The notes beneath the pieces were generated by a model. That model was not told where the DNA came from and did no database searches. It saw only the letters and a program-made list of their open reading frames with translations. A stretch of DNA of 48,685 nt from an uncultured Elusimicrobiales bacterium (GTDB taxonomy: Bacteria > Elusimicrobiota > Elusimicrobia > Elusimicrobiales > Elusimicrobiaceae): contig CAKUMH010000010.1 of assembly GCA_934667625.1 (NCBI GenBank), forward strand, positions 1 through 48,685. Direction: 5' to 3'. Below, one piece after another: positions 13,165-21,353 of this stretch; within the stretch, counting starts at the first letter, position 1, and every line of letters begins with the position of its first letter. The position numbers were made by a program, and so were the translations under genes.

Positions 13165-15402
13165 TTATTTGGTTTCTTCCGCTGGGGTTGTTTCCTTCTT
13201 TTTAAACAGACCGCCCAATCCCTTTAAAGCGTCCTTGGCTACACCGACGGTGCCTTTTACCGTATCCGTAGCGACGTTCACCGTTCCTTTGGTTACGTCC
13301 GCGCCTGTTTGCAGGGCCGAGCCCGCCACTTTCCCCGTGGTTTTAACGGCACCCGTGGCCACGCTGCCTGCGGCGTTTACCGTCCCGGAGGCTACCTTGC
13401 CCGGGGTTTTGTAATTTAAAATTCCCCCCACCAACGAGCCTACCGTGTTGAGCACGTCCAGCTTGCCTTTGGGGTTATCCAGCGTGCCGCCGATTTTAAT
13501 GACCACCGGCGTTTGGGACGTCAGCACCGTGGCGGAGGCCTTCATGTCCAGCGCCTGGGTGTTAAAGTCTATATTGCCGCTGCCGTTAATATCGGTGAGT
13601 TTTGAGTTGAAGGTGGTTTTGTCCACCTGCATAACTCCGTTTACAAAGGTGTAGAGCCCTTCCGCGCCCGTATAGGTGATTTCGCCTTTTTTGGCGCTGG
13701 CTTCGGCCGGGAAGAGGTCTATGTTTAGCATACCGGCCACACGGCGCACCAGCGTAATGGGCAGGAGCAGAATTTTGACGATTTTGTTGCCCTGCACCAG
13801 CTGGTCCAAATCTGTAATGGCGCCCGGTTTGAGGGTGAAGGACACCTGACCGTTAGCCGTTTTCATGGATTCGCTGACGCCCGTTAAATTGGCCGCCAAA
13901 TTAAACCCTTCCGCGCGGAAATACGGCACGTTAATTTCGCCCACTTCCACCTGCGCTTTTACGTTCATTTTTAGCTCGGGCGTTTGGGCGGCGGATTGCG
14001 CGGACGTTTCGCCGGAGGCGGTTTGGGCGGACGACGAGGCCGGGAACGCTTTAAGCGTCAGTTTGTTCAGCTTGGCGTTTAGCACCAGGTTCAGCACGTC
14101 CTGGATGTTTTTGTACGAGAACGAAGCCGCAAATTTTTCGCGGTTTAAAAGCCCGGTCAAATTCGGGCAGGAAATATCTTCCAGCGACGCAATTTTGACG
14201 GTGCCGTTTACCTGTTCCAGCGTAAAAGGTTCGTAAAGCGCGCTGACATTTTTGAGCGTGAGCGTGCCGCTGACGTCTTGGAAGTCCTTTTTGTCGGTGG
14301 CCTGTAAGGCGCCGGAAATTTCGCCCGCGGGTTTAAATTCGTCCACCGCGTCGGTCATCTGTACGAGCTGGGCAAGGTTGGCCTTTAGCCGGGCCGCCAG
14401 TTTGTACGTGGGCGTTACGCCCCCCCAACCCAAGGTACCGTTTGCGGAGAAGGCGCTGTCTTCCACGGCGAGCTTGGCCAAGGAGAGTACGGCGGTGGAA
14501 TTTTCCAAATCGGCCGAGGCCTTGAGTGAAAGTTGAATGGCGGGGAGCGAAAAATTGGGCAGGTCAGGCAGGAAATCGGCAAAGATTTTGTTGTTAATGC
14601 CCGTTAAGCTGCCGGAGAGCTCCGCCTGTGGCGCCGTGAAATTTTTCACACCGCCTTTTAATTGCAGTTTAACCGTTTTGTACGCGGCGGAAATATCGTT
14701 TACCGTCACGTAGGCTTTAGCTAAGTCCAAATCCGCCAAGAACACGCGCATGGCTACCGTCACCGGCACCAATACCGCCGGGCCCTTCTTTTCTTGGTAG
14801 CGGGTGTTAAACGTGATTTTTACGTCAAAGGGATTTTGCAAATCCAGGTGGCGGATTTCTACATTCAGGTCGTTGACGGAGGCCTTCATGCCGGTTTGTT
14901 GGTCCACGTAAGAAATATCGCAATCGGTGGCGGAAATGCGGTCTGCCAGCAGAACGAAGGCGGCGGAGTCTGTTTGCGCGGCGGGCGCCCGGTCGGCGGC
15001 GGCGCTATCCTGCGGGAGAAGTGTGTCAAAATTAAACGAGCCGTCTTTATTTTTTTGCAGGGTTACGTCCAGCCCGTCCAAGGACACCGTGGAAATTTCC
15101 ACCCGCTTTTTTAACAGCGGCATCAGCGCCACCTTGACGACCAGCTTGTCCGCCCGGACGAAGGTGCCGTTTTGGAAGGTGGTATTTTCCGACAAGGCAA
15201 AATTGTTTAAGGTCACCCCGATTAAATTAAAGGAAACTTTATCAAAGGAAATTTCCCGTTGCAAATTATTCTTTGCGTACTCAAGCGCCATGGCCTTGAG
15301 TTTTTCCGGCGGGAACATAAGGCGCAGCGCGACAAGCGCCCCCGCCGCCAAAATAACGAGCACAAGCCCGATTTTGAAACATAGTTTAAGGAATTTTTTC
15401 AT
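13165..15402 (-). CDS. AsmA family protein
   Basis: A 745-aa envelope protein with one N-terminal membrane helix (residues 8-28) and a long periplasmic beta-rich region typical of the AsmA/TamB-like family. Members are thought to help phospholipids or outer-membrane components cross the periplasm. The start region FDKVSFNLIGVTLNNFALSE (residues 54-73) matches the AsmA N-terminal pattern. Two Ala/Ser/Gln-rich linkers (about 133-146 and 455-475) interrupt the beta region. The last 80 residues switch to Ala/Gly/Thr/Val/Lys repeats (TGKVAG, GTVNVATDTVKGTVGVAKDA) that look amphipathic. A minus-strand TTGAAG-17-TACAAT promoter ends six bases before the ATG, and there is no Shine-Dalgarno site, so the message may be leaderless. 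Confidence 0.9.
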   Translation of the reverse strand: MKKFLKLCFKIGLVLVILAAGALVALRLMFPPEKLKAMALEYAKNNLQREISFDKVSFNLIGVTLNNFALSENTTFQNGTFVRADKLVVKVALMPLLKKRVEISTVSLDGLDVTLQKNKDGSFNFDTLLPQDSAAADRAPAAQTDSAAFVLLADRISATDCDISYVDQQTGMKASVNDLNVEIRHLDLQNPFDVKITFNTRYQEKKGPAVLVPVTVAMRVFLADLDLAKAYVTVNDISAAYKTVKLQLKGGVKNFTAPQAELSGSLTGINNKIFADFLPDLPNFSLPAIQLSLKASADLENSTAVLSLAKLAVEDSAFSANGTLGWGGVTPTYKLAARLKANLAQLVQMTDAVDEFKPAGEISGALQATDKKDFQDVSGTLTLKNVSALYEPFTLEQVNGTVKIASLEDISCPNLTGLLNREKFAASFSYKNIQDVLNLVLNAKLNKLTLKAFPASSSAQTASGETSAQSAAQTPELKMNVKAQVEVGEINVPYFRAEGFNLAANLTGVSESMKTANGQVSFTLKPGAITDLDQLVQGNKIVKILLLPITLVRRVAGMLNIDLFPAEASAKKGEITYTGAEGLYTFVNGVMQVDKTTFNSKLTDINGSGNIDFNTQALDMKASATVLTSQTPVVIKIGGTLDNPKGKLDVLNTVGSLVGGILNYKTPGKVASGTVNAAGSVATGAVKTTGKVAGSALQTGADVTKGTVNVATDTVKGTVGVAKDALKGLGGLFKKKETTPAEETK

Positions 15403-15450
15403 ACGTATATTGTATTTTTTTGTACGCGCGACTTCAACGCGAAAAAGAGG

Positions 15451-15813
15451 TTATTTCTGCGGTTTTTGCGGCAAGGCGTCCGGCGGGAGCGGCTGAGTGC
15501 GGGGCGGCAGCTGCGGCTGGGACGGGGCAGCGGCCTGCCGGGTCCCGCGGCGCCAAAGGCGGAAGGCGTGCAGATCCCGGTGCAACAGCGTAAGTACCAA
15601 AAGGATGAAGGCTCCATCGTCCGTAATACCTAAAACAGGCAGTACGTCCGGCAATAAATCCACCGGGGAAATAACGTACAGCACGCACAGCAGGGCCCAA
15701 AAGAAAGTCCCCCACGGCATTTTATACTTGCCGCGCAACACCGCCCATAGAAAGGGAAAGAAGGTGGCGGCGTCTTTCAAAAATACCGTGGGAGAAAATT
15801 TCATATTAAGCAA
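15451..15813 (-). CDS. DUF1232 (YkvA-like) membrane protein
   Basis: A 120-aa small membrane protein with the DUF1232 core YVISPVDLLPDVLPVLGITDD (residues 46-66) flanked by two hydrophobic helices, then a Pro/Gln-rich tail. Function unknown in the family. Its start overlaps the end of the Na/Pi cotransporter gene by 8 bases, so the two are co-transcribed. Confidence 0.88.
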   Translation of the reverse strand: MLNMKFSPTVFLKDAATFFPFLWAVLRGKYKMPWGTFFWALLCVLYVISPVDLLPDVLPVLGITDDGAFILLVLTLLHRDLHAFRLWRRGTRQAAAPSQPQLPPRTQPLPPDALPQKPQK

Positions 15814-17581
15814 CCTTGGGCTGGGCGGCGGTTTCTTGTGCGGACACTTTTTCGTCCGCGCGCATACCTAGGATGTTTTCGTTTACGCGCAAGGCGTAAT
15901 CGCCGATTCTTTCAAAATTGTTTAAGATGTCGGCATAGGCGGTAATGCTGTCCGGAGAGGCTTCCTGCCCGGCGTTGATGCGTTCGCGGCGGTCGTGCAG
16001 GAGGCGCTTTCTGAGGGCGTTTAGCTCTTGTTCCTCGGACACCGCCTGGGCGAAGGTTTCCTCCGCGTGCGACTGCCACTGCTTGGTGGGTTGTTGGAAG
16101 TCCACCAGTACGCGGCGGGTGCGTTTGGTAATGTCTTTAGTCAGTTTGGCGATGGTTTCCAAATCATCCACGTCCGCTTGGGCAAAGGGCTGTTTGGTGT
16201 GGAACTTTTCCAAAATACGGGCGATTTTTTCGCCGCAGTCGCCCATGTGCTCAATGCTGTTTAACACATCAAAAAGCGCAAAGGCCTGCGCAACCGCATG
16301 GTGGGAAAGGTTGCCGTGGGTCAGCGTGGTGAGGTAGAGATTGATTTTGTGTTCCAAAACGTCGGTGGTTTGCTCGGCGGATTTGACGTCTTCAATCAGG
16401 CGCGCAAAGAGCTTTTCGTCATCTACCTTAACGGCGTGGATGAGTTTATCCGTCATTTTGGTGACAAAGCTCATCATGCGTTCCACTTCCTTGCGCGCGG
16501 CAATCAGCGCCAGCTCCGGCGTTTGCGTAAAGCGCGTGGAAAGGAAGATGAGCTCGTGCTCTTTTTTGTCTTCGCGTTTGGATTTGGGAATGATGACGTA
16601 AGTGAGCTTGGCCAGTTGGTTCAGCAGCGGCAGCATGAGGGCCGTGTTGCAGAGGTTAAACACCGTGTGGAAGGCCGAGATGTGGTACGGCAGGACGGCG
16701 GTTAAATCGGCCGTTTCTTTGGTGTAGGGCGAGCCGGGCACCAGCCAGTCAATGAAGTGCACAAAGTGTTTAAAAATACACACGACCCAAAATACACCAA
16801 TAATGTTGAACAGAAAATGCCCCAAAGCCGCGCGTTTGGCCGTTTTGCTGGCGCCGATAGCGGCCAGGTTGGCGGTAATGGTGGTGCCGATGTTTTCGCC
16901 CAAGACGAGCGCGCAGGAGGTCGGGAAGTCAATAATCCCTGCGGCGGCGCAGGTGAGCGTCATGGCCATGACGGCACTGGAGGATTGCAAAATGACGGTT
17001 AAAACCGTGCCACTGAAGATAAGGATGAGCAGGTTAGCCAAATTGTTCGGCTGGAAGCGGGATATCCAGGCCACGACCTGCGGGTTTTGGGCAAAGTCGG
17101 CCGGGATGGCGTTCTTCATGATATCCAACCCCAAGAACAGTAATCCAAACCCCACCATGGTTTCGCCGATGCGGCGCACCAGCGTCAACCGCGGCAGAAA
17201 CTGGGCAAAGAAGCCGATGGCGATGACGGGCAATGCAAAAAGCGAAATTTGCATTTTAAAGCCGAACAAGCTGACGATCCAGGCCGTCATGGTGGTGCCG
17301 ATGTTGGCCCCAAAAATGACCCCTAAAGACTGGTGCAGCGTTAAGAGCCCGGCACTCGCAAAGCCGACCACCATTACGGTTGTGGCGCTGGAGGACTGGA
17401 TGATACTGGTGACGAGCGTGCCGCATGCGGTGGCCGCAAAGCGGTTGGCGGTGGCAATGCCCAAGAGCTGGCGCATGCGCTCGCCCGAGGCCTTTTGCAG
17501 GCCGTCACTCATAATCTTCATACCGAACAAGAAGATGGCTAAGCCCCCTAACAGGTTTAGCGACGTCAATATGGTAGACAT
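15806..17581 (-). CDS. Na+/phosphate cotransporter with C-terminal PhoU-like domain
   Basis: A 591-aa protein of the NptA/PNaS family, which couples sodium to phosphate transport across the inner membrane. The membrane half (residues 1-320) holds the two inverted QSSSA repeats that mark the family: QSSSATTVMVVGFASAG near 62 and QSSSAVMAMTLTCAAAG near 199. Residues about 355-575 form a helical PhoU-like domain that in relatives controls transport. Membrane spans resume nowhere after the PhoU part. It heads a three-gene unit with DUF1232 and possibly AsmA, though AsmA seems to have its own promoter. Confidence 0.93.
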   Translation of the reverse strand: MSTILTSLNLLGGLAIFLFGMKIMSDGLQKASGERMRQLLGIATANRFAATACGTLVTSIIQSSSATTVMVVGFASAGLLTLHQSLGVIFGANIGTTMTAWIVSLFGFKMQISLFALPVIAIGFFAQFLPRLTLVRRIGETMVGFGLLFLGLDIMKNAIPADFAQNPQVVAWISRFQPNNLANLLILIFSGTVLTVILQSSSAVMAMTLTCAAAGIIDFPTSCALVLGENIGTTITANLAAIGASKTAKRAALGHFLFNIIGVFWVVCIFKHFVHFIDWLVPGSPYTKETADLTAVLPYHISAFHTVFNLCNTALMLPLLNQLAKLTYVIIPKSKREDKKEHELIFLSTRFTQTPELALIAARKEVERMMSFVTKMTDKLIHAVKVDDEKLFARLIEDVKSAEQTTDVLEHKINLYLTTLTHGNLSHHAVAQAFALFDVLNSIEHMGDCGEKIARILEKFHTKQPFAQADVDDLETIAKLTKDITKRTRRVLVDFQQPTKQWQSHAEETFAQAVSEEQELNALRKRLLHDRRERINAGQEASPDSITAYADILNNFERIGDYALRVNENILGMRADEKVSAQETAAQPKVA

Positions 17582-17607
17582 ACTATTTTTTTCTCCAATT
17601 TAATAAT

Positions 17608-17641
17608 AAAAAAAGGGAGAACTCCGCAAGGAGATCCTCCC
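17608..17641 (-). terminator. Terminator of the YciC-like membrane protein gene
   Basis: GGGAG...CTCCC with an inner ACTCC/GGAG(A)T pairing and GCAA tetraloop, followed on the minus strand by seven T. Placed between the gene at 17738 and the start of the cotransporter at 17581. Confidence 0.75.
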
Positions 17642-17737
17642 AGTTTTTACAAAACGACATTTGGGCGACAATGCTCCGCCGGCCCCTGCTACGGGGCCCA
17701 AAAACACTGGCGCGGGGATACGTCAGACTTAAGTCTT

Positions 17738-18856
17738 TCATTTAGACATTTTGATGGAACCGCCATCCGGTTCCGTCGGTTTTTCTTTTTGTTCCTGCTT
17801 AACCGCCCATTTCTGACGGTTTTCTTCAAATTCTTTGGCCATTTCGTCATCAAACAAAATGGTGGGCATGCGGTCCTCGTCGGCGTATTCTATGTGTTCG
17901 GTTTGCTTGGGCGTGTATACCTGCTCCAAGTGTTCGTGCACTTCGTCCGCGTGCGTCTGCAGCGAGGCCTGCTGTACATTTAAATTTTCCGTCACATCAC
18001 TGGCTTGCACGGTTTTGCCAAAGCCGGGCGGCAGAATGTTGTTTTGCGCGCCAAAAACCTGGGTGGGTTGGTCGGCCAAGCGGACCTCTGCTTCCGGGGT
18101 GAAGGAGGCGCGGTTGTCGCCATAGTCCAGGTTTAAAAAGACCAGGACGTAAAAACAAGCCACCCAAATCCAAAACAAACCCCATAACACCAGCAACCCG
18201 CACCCCGCGATATACCAGGGAGTCGTCAAAGCCATTAAATTAAAACTGTCCGCAAAGAAGAGCGGAATCCCCACATACAAAGAATACATGACGGCGGAAA
18301 GCAATAAAGTAGGGGCAAATAAAAGAAACAAAAACAGGCCCAAAGCGGTTCCCCAGCGGTGGCCGGTCAGCTCCCAGCTGTACATGGCGGCCGCAATGGG
18401 GCCTTGCTCTCTTAACACGATGGCGGGCATTACAAACAACAGCCGGAAATACAGAAAAAGCACGAGCAGGTACATCAGGATTGCCAGGGGCAGCGAGCGG
18501 GCGAACGAGAGAAGTATCGCCGAGAGCACAAGTGCCGCCACCGTCAATACCAAGAAGATAATGGCATAAATGGTGGGAAAAACCGCCGCCGAGCAGGAAT
18601 TGGAAATAGATTCTGCTTCGTTTTGGGCTTTGCTTCCCAACTGGCGCAAAAACACGGACGAGCAAAAAATCAGGAGCGGCCACATCATTATTTTAACGAG
18701 CGGCAGCGGCACATTCAGTTTTGCCAAACACCAGATAGCCCCGTATACCAGCAGAACCGAAAGGAGAAGGACAAAAATAGCAGCACCCGACCGGTTGAGC
18801 AGTCGGAATGCTTCTAGCAGTAACGAAAAGAAATTTTGTTTTTCGCGGATATCCAT
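17738..18856 (-). CDS. Polytopic membrane protein, YciC-like
   Basis: A 372-aa protein with about six membrane helices in residues 20-240 and a hydrophilic, acidic C-terminal tail of about 120 residues. The stretch GPIAAAMYSWELTGHRWGTA (residues 155-174) resembles the conserved amphipathic segment of YciC/glycerophosphodiester-phosphodiesterase-type membrane domains, where a repeated SWxLTxG-like motif precedes a helix pair. I do not recognise a function. It is monocistronic, with a TGC-TATAAT promoter 30 bases upstream and AGGAAACC as ribosome-binding site. Confidence 0.6.
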   Translation of the reverse strand: MDIREKQNFFSLLLEAFRLLNRSGAAIFVLLLSVLLVYGAIWCLAKLNVPLPLVKIMMWPLLIFCSSVFLRQLGSKAQNEAESISNSCSAAVFPTIYAIIFLVLTVAALVLSAILLSFARSLPLAILMYLLVLFLYFRLLFVMPAIVLREQGPIAAAMYSWELTGHRWGTALGLFLFLLFAPTLLLSAVMYSLYVGIPLFFADSFNLMALTTPWYIAGCGLLVLWGLFWIWVACFYVLVFLNLDYGDNRASFTPEAEVRLADQPTQVFGAQNNILPPGFGKTVQASDVTENLNVQQASLQTHADEVHEHLEQVYTPKQTEHIEYADEDRMPTILFDDEMAKEFEENRQKWAVKQEQKEKPTEPDGGSIKMSK

Positions 18857-18886
18857 ATTAAAAAGGTTTCCTGTTTACCTACCCAC

Positions 18887-18895
18887 ATTATAGCA
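18887..18895 (-). promoter_or_regulatory. Extended -10 promoter of the YciC-like gene
   Basis: Minus-strand TGC-TATAAT, 30 bases before the ATG at 18856. No -35 box is evident. Confidence 0.7.
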
Positions 18896-18918
18896 AAACG
18901 CGCGCGTTGTGTGGTGTG

Positions 18919-20109
18919 TTAAAAAATTTTTCCCAACGCCCGGGCGGCGCCGAAAGCACTGCTCCAGGCCCAGTGTAAATTAAAGCCCCCCACGCGGCCC
19001 GCTACGTCCAGCAATTCCCCAATGACGTACAACCCGGGGATTTTGCGTGTTTCAAAGGTGACGGGGTTGATTTCCCGCGTGTCTATGCCGCCTGCGGTTA
19101 CCTCGGCCCGCGTGTATCCCGCCGTGGACGTGGGAACAAAGGTAAATTGGTTGAGGCGTGCGGACGCGGCCAAAAGCTCGGCCCGCGAGGCATTGGCTAA
19201 GTCCCTTTCCAGGGGTCCCAAGAGGTGTTTGGCTGCCTTTGGTGAGAGTTTATCCGCCAGGGCGTGCGAAAAGGTTTTGGTGGAATTTTTTAATGCGCGG
19301 AACGCTTCCAGCACGTTGGTTCCCGGCACAAAATTGACTGTGACCGGGGTGTTAGGCGTCCAATACAAAGAGGCCTGTAAAACGGCCGGACCGCTTACGC
19401 CTTCGTGCGTAAACAGGAGCGGCCCTGTGAAGGTTTTGCCGCCGCAGGAAAGGGTAACCGGCATGCTGTTGCCCGCCAAGTGTTTTAGGTTTTCCCGCCA
19501 TTCCTTGGGCAGCGTCAGCCCCGCCAAGGCCGGGCGCGGTTCCACGGTATGCAGGCCCAGCTTGCGGGCGATTTTTAGGCCAAAGCCGCTGGCACCCAGC
19601 GCGGGGTACGAAAGCCCGCCCGTCGCCAAGACGACTTGCCGTGCATGCAGTGTGCCCAGGGAAGTGGAAAGGATAAAACCGTTTTTTTCGGGAAGGATAT
19701 CCAGCACCTCCACGTGGGAACATAGCTCGGCCCCTGTTTTTTGTGCGCGGCGGAGGAGAAATTTGACGATGTCTTGTGCGTTACGAGCAAAGAGCTGTCC
19801 GTTTTCCCGCTCCTCCCAAGGGAGGCGGGCTTCGTCCAAGAGGGCCAAAAAGTCGCCGGGTTTAAAGGCGGCCAACGCACTTTTGACAAAGTGTTTGTTT
19901 TGGCTGAGATAATCGGACGCGAGGACCGTGCGGTTGGAAAAATTGCATTTCCCGCCGCCCGAAACGGAAACCTTGAGCGCCCAGTTGCTATTGTGTTCTA
20001 AAACGATTTTCGGACCGTTTGAAAAACTGCCCGCGCAGAAAAGGCCCGCCGCGCCGCCGCCGACGACAGCCGTGTGAAAAACCGTATTTTTGAGTTCTTG
20101 GGGAGTCAT
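18919..20109 (-). CDS. HI0933/YhiN-like FAD-dependent oxidoreductase
   Basis: A 396-aa flavoprotein of the HI0933 (BaiN/RdsA-like) family. It has an N-terminal dinucleotide-binding motif VVGGGAAGLFCAG (residues 15-27), the family motif VSGGGKCNFSN near 49, an internal second flavin motif LATGGLSYPALGASGFG near 160, and the C-terminal VIGELLDVAGRVGGFNLHWAWSSAFGA near 360, which caps the FAD site. Substrate is not predictable; some relatives act on bile-acid intermediates and others on hypothetical RNA or lipid substrates. It is transcribed divergently from the perR-like gene. A TGC-TATCCT box ends seven bases before the ATG and there is no Shine-Dalgarno site, which suggests a leaderless message. 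Confidence 0.92.
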   Translation of the reverse strand: MTPQELKNTVFHTAVVGGGAAGLFCAGSFSNGPKIVLEHNSNWALKVSVSGGGKCNFSNRTVLASDYLSQNKHFVKSALAAFKPGDFLALLDEARLPWEERENGQLFARNAQDIVKFLLRRAQKTGAELCSHVEVLDILPEKNGFILSTSLGTLHARQVVLATGGLSYPALGASGFGLKIARKLGLHTVEPRPALAGLTLPKEWRENLKHLAGNSMPVTLSCGGKTFTGPLLFTHEGVSGPAVLQASLYWTPNTPVTVNFVPGTNVLEAFRALKNSTKTFSHALADKLSPKAAKHLLGPLERDLANASRAELLAASARLNQFTFVPTSTAGYTRAEVTAGGIDTREINPVTFETRKIPGLYVIGELLDVAGRVGGFNLHWAWSSAFGAARALGKIF

Positions 20110-20116
20110 TATATAT

Positions 20117-20125
20117 AGGATAGCA
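20117..20125 (-). promoter_or_regulatory. Extended -10 promoter of the HI0933-like gene
   Basis: Minus-strand TGC-TATCCT ends seven bases before the start codon, which places the transcript start at or next to the ATG. Confidence 0.5.
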
Positions 20126-20216
20126 AAAGGGATGGCTCAAAGGAAAGAGCGGGCGGAGAATGCCCCCAGAGAGAAGGGGCGTTTGCGCATAAATTTGCGT
20201 TTTTTATAAAAAAATA

Positions 20217-20225
20217 TGCTATACT
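20217..20225 (+). promoter_or_regulatory. Extended -10 promoter of the perR-rbr operon
   Basis: TGC-TATACT with a weak TTGCGT 19 bases upstream. Just downstream the 10-base palindrome TTATTAATAA (20239-20248) lies in the leader before the ATG and could be half of a Fur/PerR-type operator for autoregulation. Confidence 0.6.
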
Positions 20226-20251
20226 TTATTAGGAAAGATTATTAATAAACT

Positions 20252-20710
20252 ATGAATAACACGCAAACAGTATCGCAAGCGACGGTGGAACAACGTCTGG
20301 CGGCCTTTGAAAAAGAATGCCGCCACCGGGGGTTGCGCGTTACGGAACAGCGCCGGGCTATTTTCCGTGCGGTGGCGGCCTCTACCGCGCACCCGTGTGC
20401 CGAGGCGGTGTATGAAACGGTCCGCCAAAAGATGCCCAACGTCTCCTTGGACACGGTGTACCGCACCTTGGCCTCGCTGGAGGAAATGGACCTTTTGATG
20501 CGTGTGGGGTTATCGGCCCGCGCCCGTTTTGACGGGGATATGCGGCCGCATTGTCATTTTGTTTGCACCCAGTGCGGCGAAGTGTACGACATTTTTTTGA
20601 AGGAAAACGAAACACTGCCCACGCTTGCGGGGGCTTCCCAATGGGGAGAAGTAAAGCAGGTGAATATGCAGTTGCGCGGCGTATGCAACAAGTGCCGCGC
20701 CGGAAAGTAG
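20252..20710 (+). CDS. Fur-family regulator, PerR-like
   Basis: A 152-aa metal-dependent repressor. The winged-helix part (about residues 10-85) shows RGLRVTEQRRAIF and VSLDTVYRTLASLEEMDLL. The metal site is the PerR/Fur type, with RFDGDMRPHCHFVC and a following Asp. Two CxxC pairs (CTQC and CNKC) form the structural zinc site. I favour PerR over Fur because the next gene in the same unit is rubrerythrin, a peroxide-removing enzyme, but the residues that decide metal choice cannot be judged safely by eye. The gap to rubrerythrin is 26 bases. Confidence 0.9.
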   Translation: MNNTQTVSQATVEQRLAAFEKECRHRGLRVTEQRRAIFRAVAASTAHPCAEAVYETVRQKMPNVSLDTVYRTLASLEEMDLLMRVGLSARARFDGDMRPHCHFVCTQCGEVYDIFLKENETLPTLAGASQWGEVKQVNMQLRGVCNKCRAGK

Positions 20711-20736
20711 TTTTAGTACAAATTATAGGAGAGCAT

Positions 20737-21276
20737 ATGGAACTGAAAGGATCTAAAACCGAAAAAAACTTAATGGCTGCTTTTGCGGGGGAATCGCAGG
20801 CGAGAAACAAATATACGTACTACGCCTCCAAAGCCAAGAAAGAAGGGTTTGTTCAAATTGCTAAAATTTTTGAAGAAACCGCCAATAACGAAAAAGAACA
20901 CGCTAAATTGTGGTTCAAGGCCTTGCATGACAACAACATCGCTTCCACGGCCGAAAATTTGGTGGATGCCGCCAACGGCGAACGTTACGAATGGACCGAT
21001 ATGTACGCCACCTTCGCCAAAGAAGCCAAAGAAGAAGGGTTTGACAAGCTGGCTTACTTGTTTGAAGCGGTGGGCAAGATTGAAAAAATGCACGAGGAAC
21101 GCTACCGCAAGCTCCTGCACAATGTGGAAACCAACGAAGTCTTTAAGAAAGCCGGCATTGTAATGTGGGAATGCGCCAACTGCGGCCATGTGCATATCGG
21201 CGAAAAGGCTCCCGAGGTCTGCCCCGTTTGCGCGCACCCGCAGGCCTACTTTATGATTCATCCCGAAAACTTCTAA
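20737..21276 (+). CDS. rbr: Rubrerythrin
   Basis: A 179-aa di-iron peroxidase that detoxifies hydrogen peroxide in anaerobes. The ferritin-like four-helix part (residues 1-140) has NLMAAFAGESQARNKYTYYA and EETANNEKEHAKLW, plus a second EAVGKIEKMHEERY pair supplying the iron ligands. The C-terminal rubredoxin-like domain has CANCGH and CPVCAHP. I place the start at 20737 (MELKGS), preceded by AGGAGAG. An in-frame start at 20551 would lie inside the regulator gene. Its place behind a PerR-like gene implies peroxide-inducible expression. A strong terminator follows. Confidence 0.98.
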   Translation: MELKGSKTEKNLMAAFAGESQARNKYTYYASKAKKEGFVQIAKIFEETANNEKEHAKLWFKALHDNNIASTAENLVDAANGERYEWTDMYATFAKEAKEEGFDKLAYLFEAVGKIEKMHEERYRKLLHNVETNEVFKKAGIVMWECANCGHVHIGEKAPEVCPVCAHPQAYFMIHPENF

Positions 21277-21296
21277 TTTCGGTTAAACGCTTAGAT

Positions 21297-21330
21297 AAAA
21301 CAGCCCCGCTCGTTTGAGCGGGGCTGTTTT
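21297..21330. terminator. Bidirectional terminator between rbr and the MFS genes
   Basis: A 15-base perfect stem (AAAACAGCCCCGCTC and complement) with GTTT loop and T/A ends on both sides, placed between convergent genes. Confidence 0.95.
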
Positions 21331-21353
21331 GCGTAAGGTTCGCTGTCAAAACG

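Noticed and set aside
17681..17698. GGCCCC-TGCTAC-GGGGCC hairpin
   Set aside because: No T-run on either side; the better terminator for the same gene is at 17608-17641.
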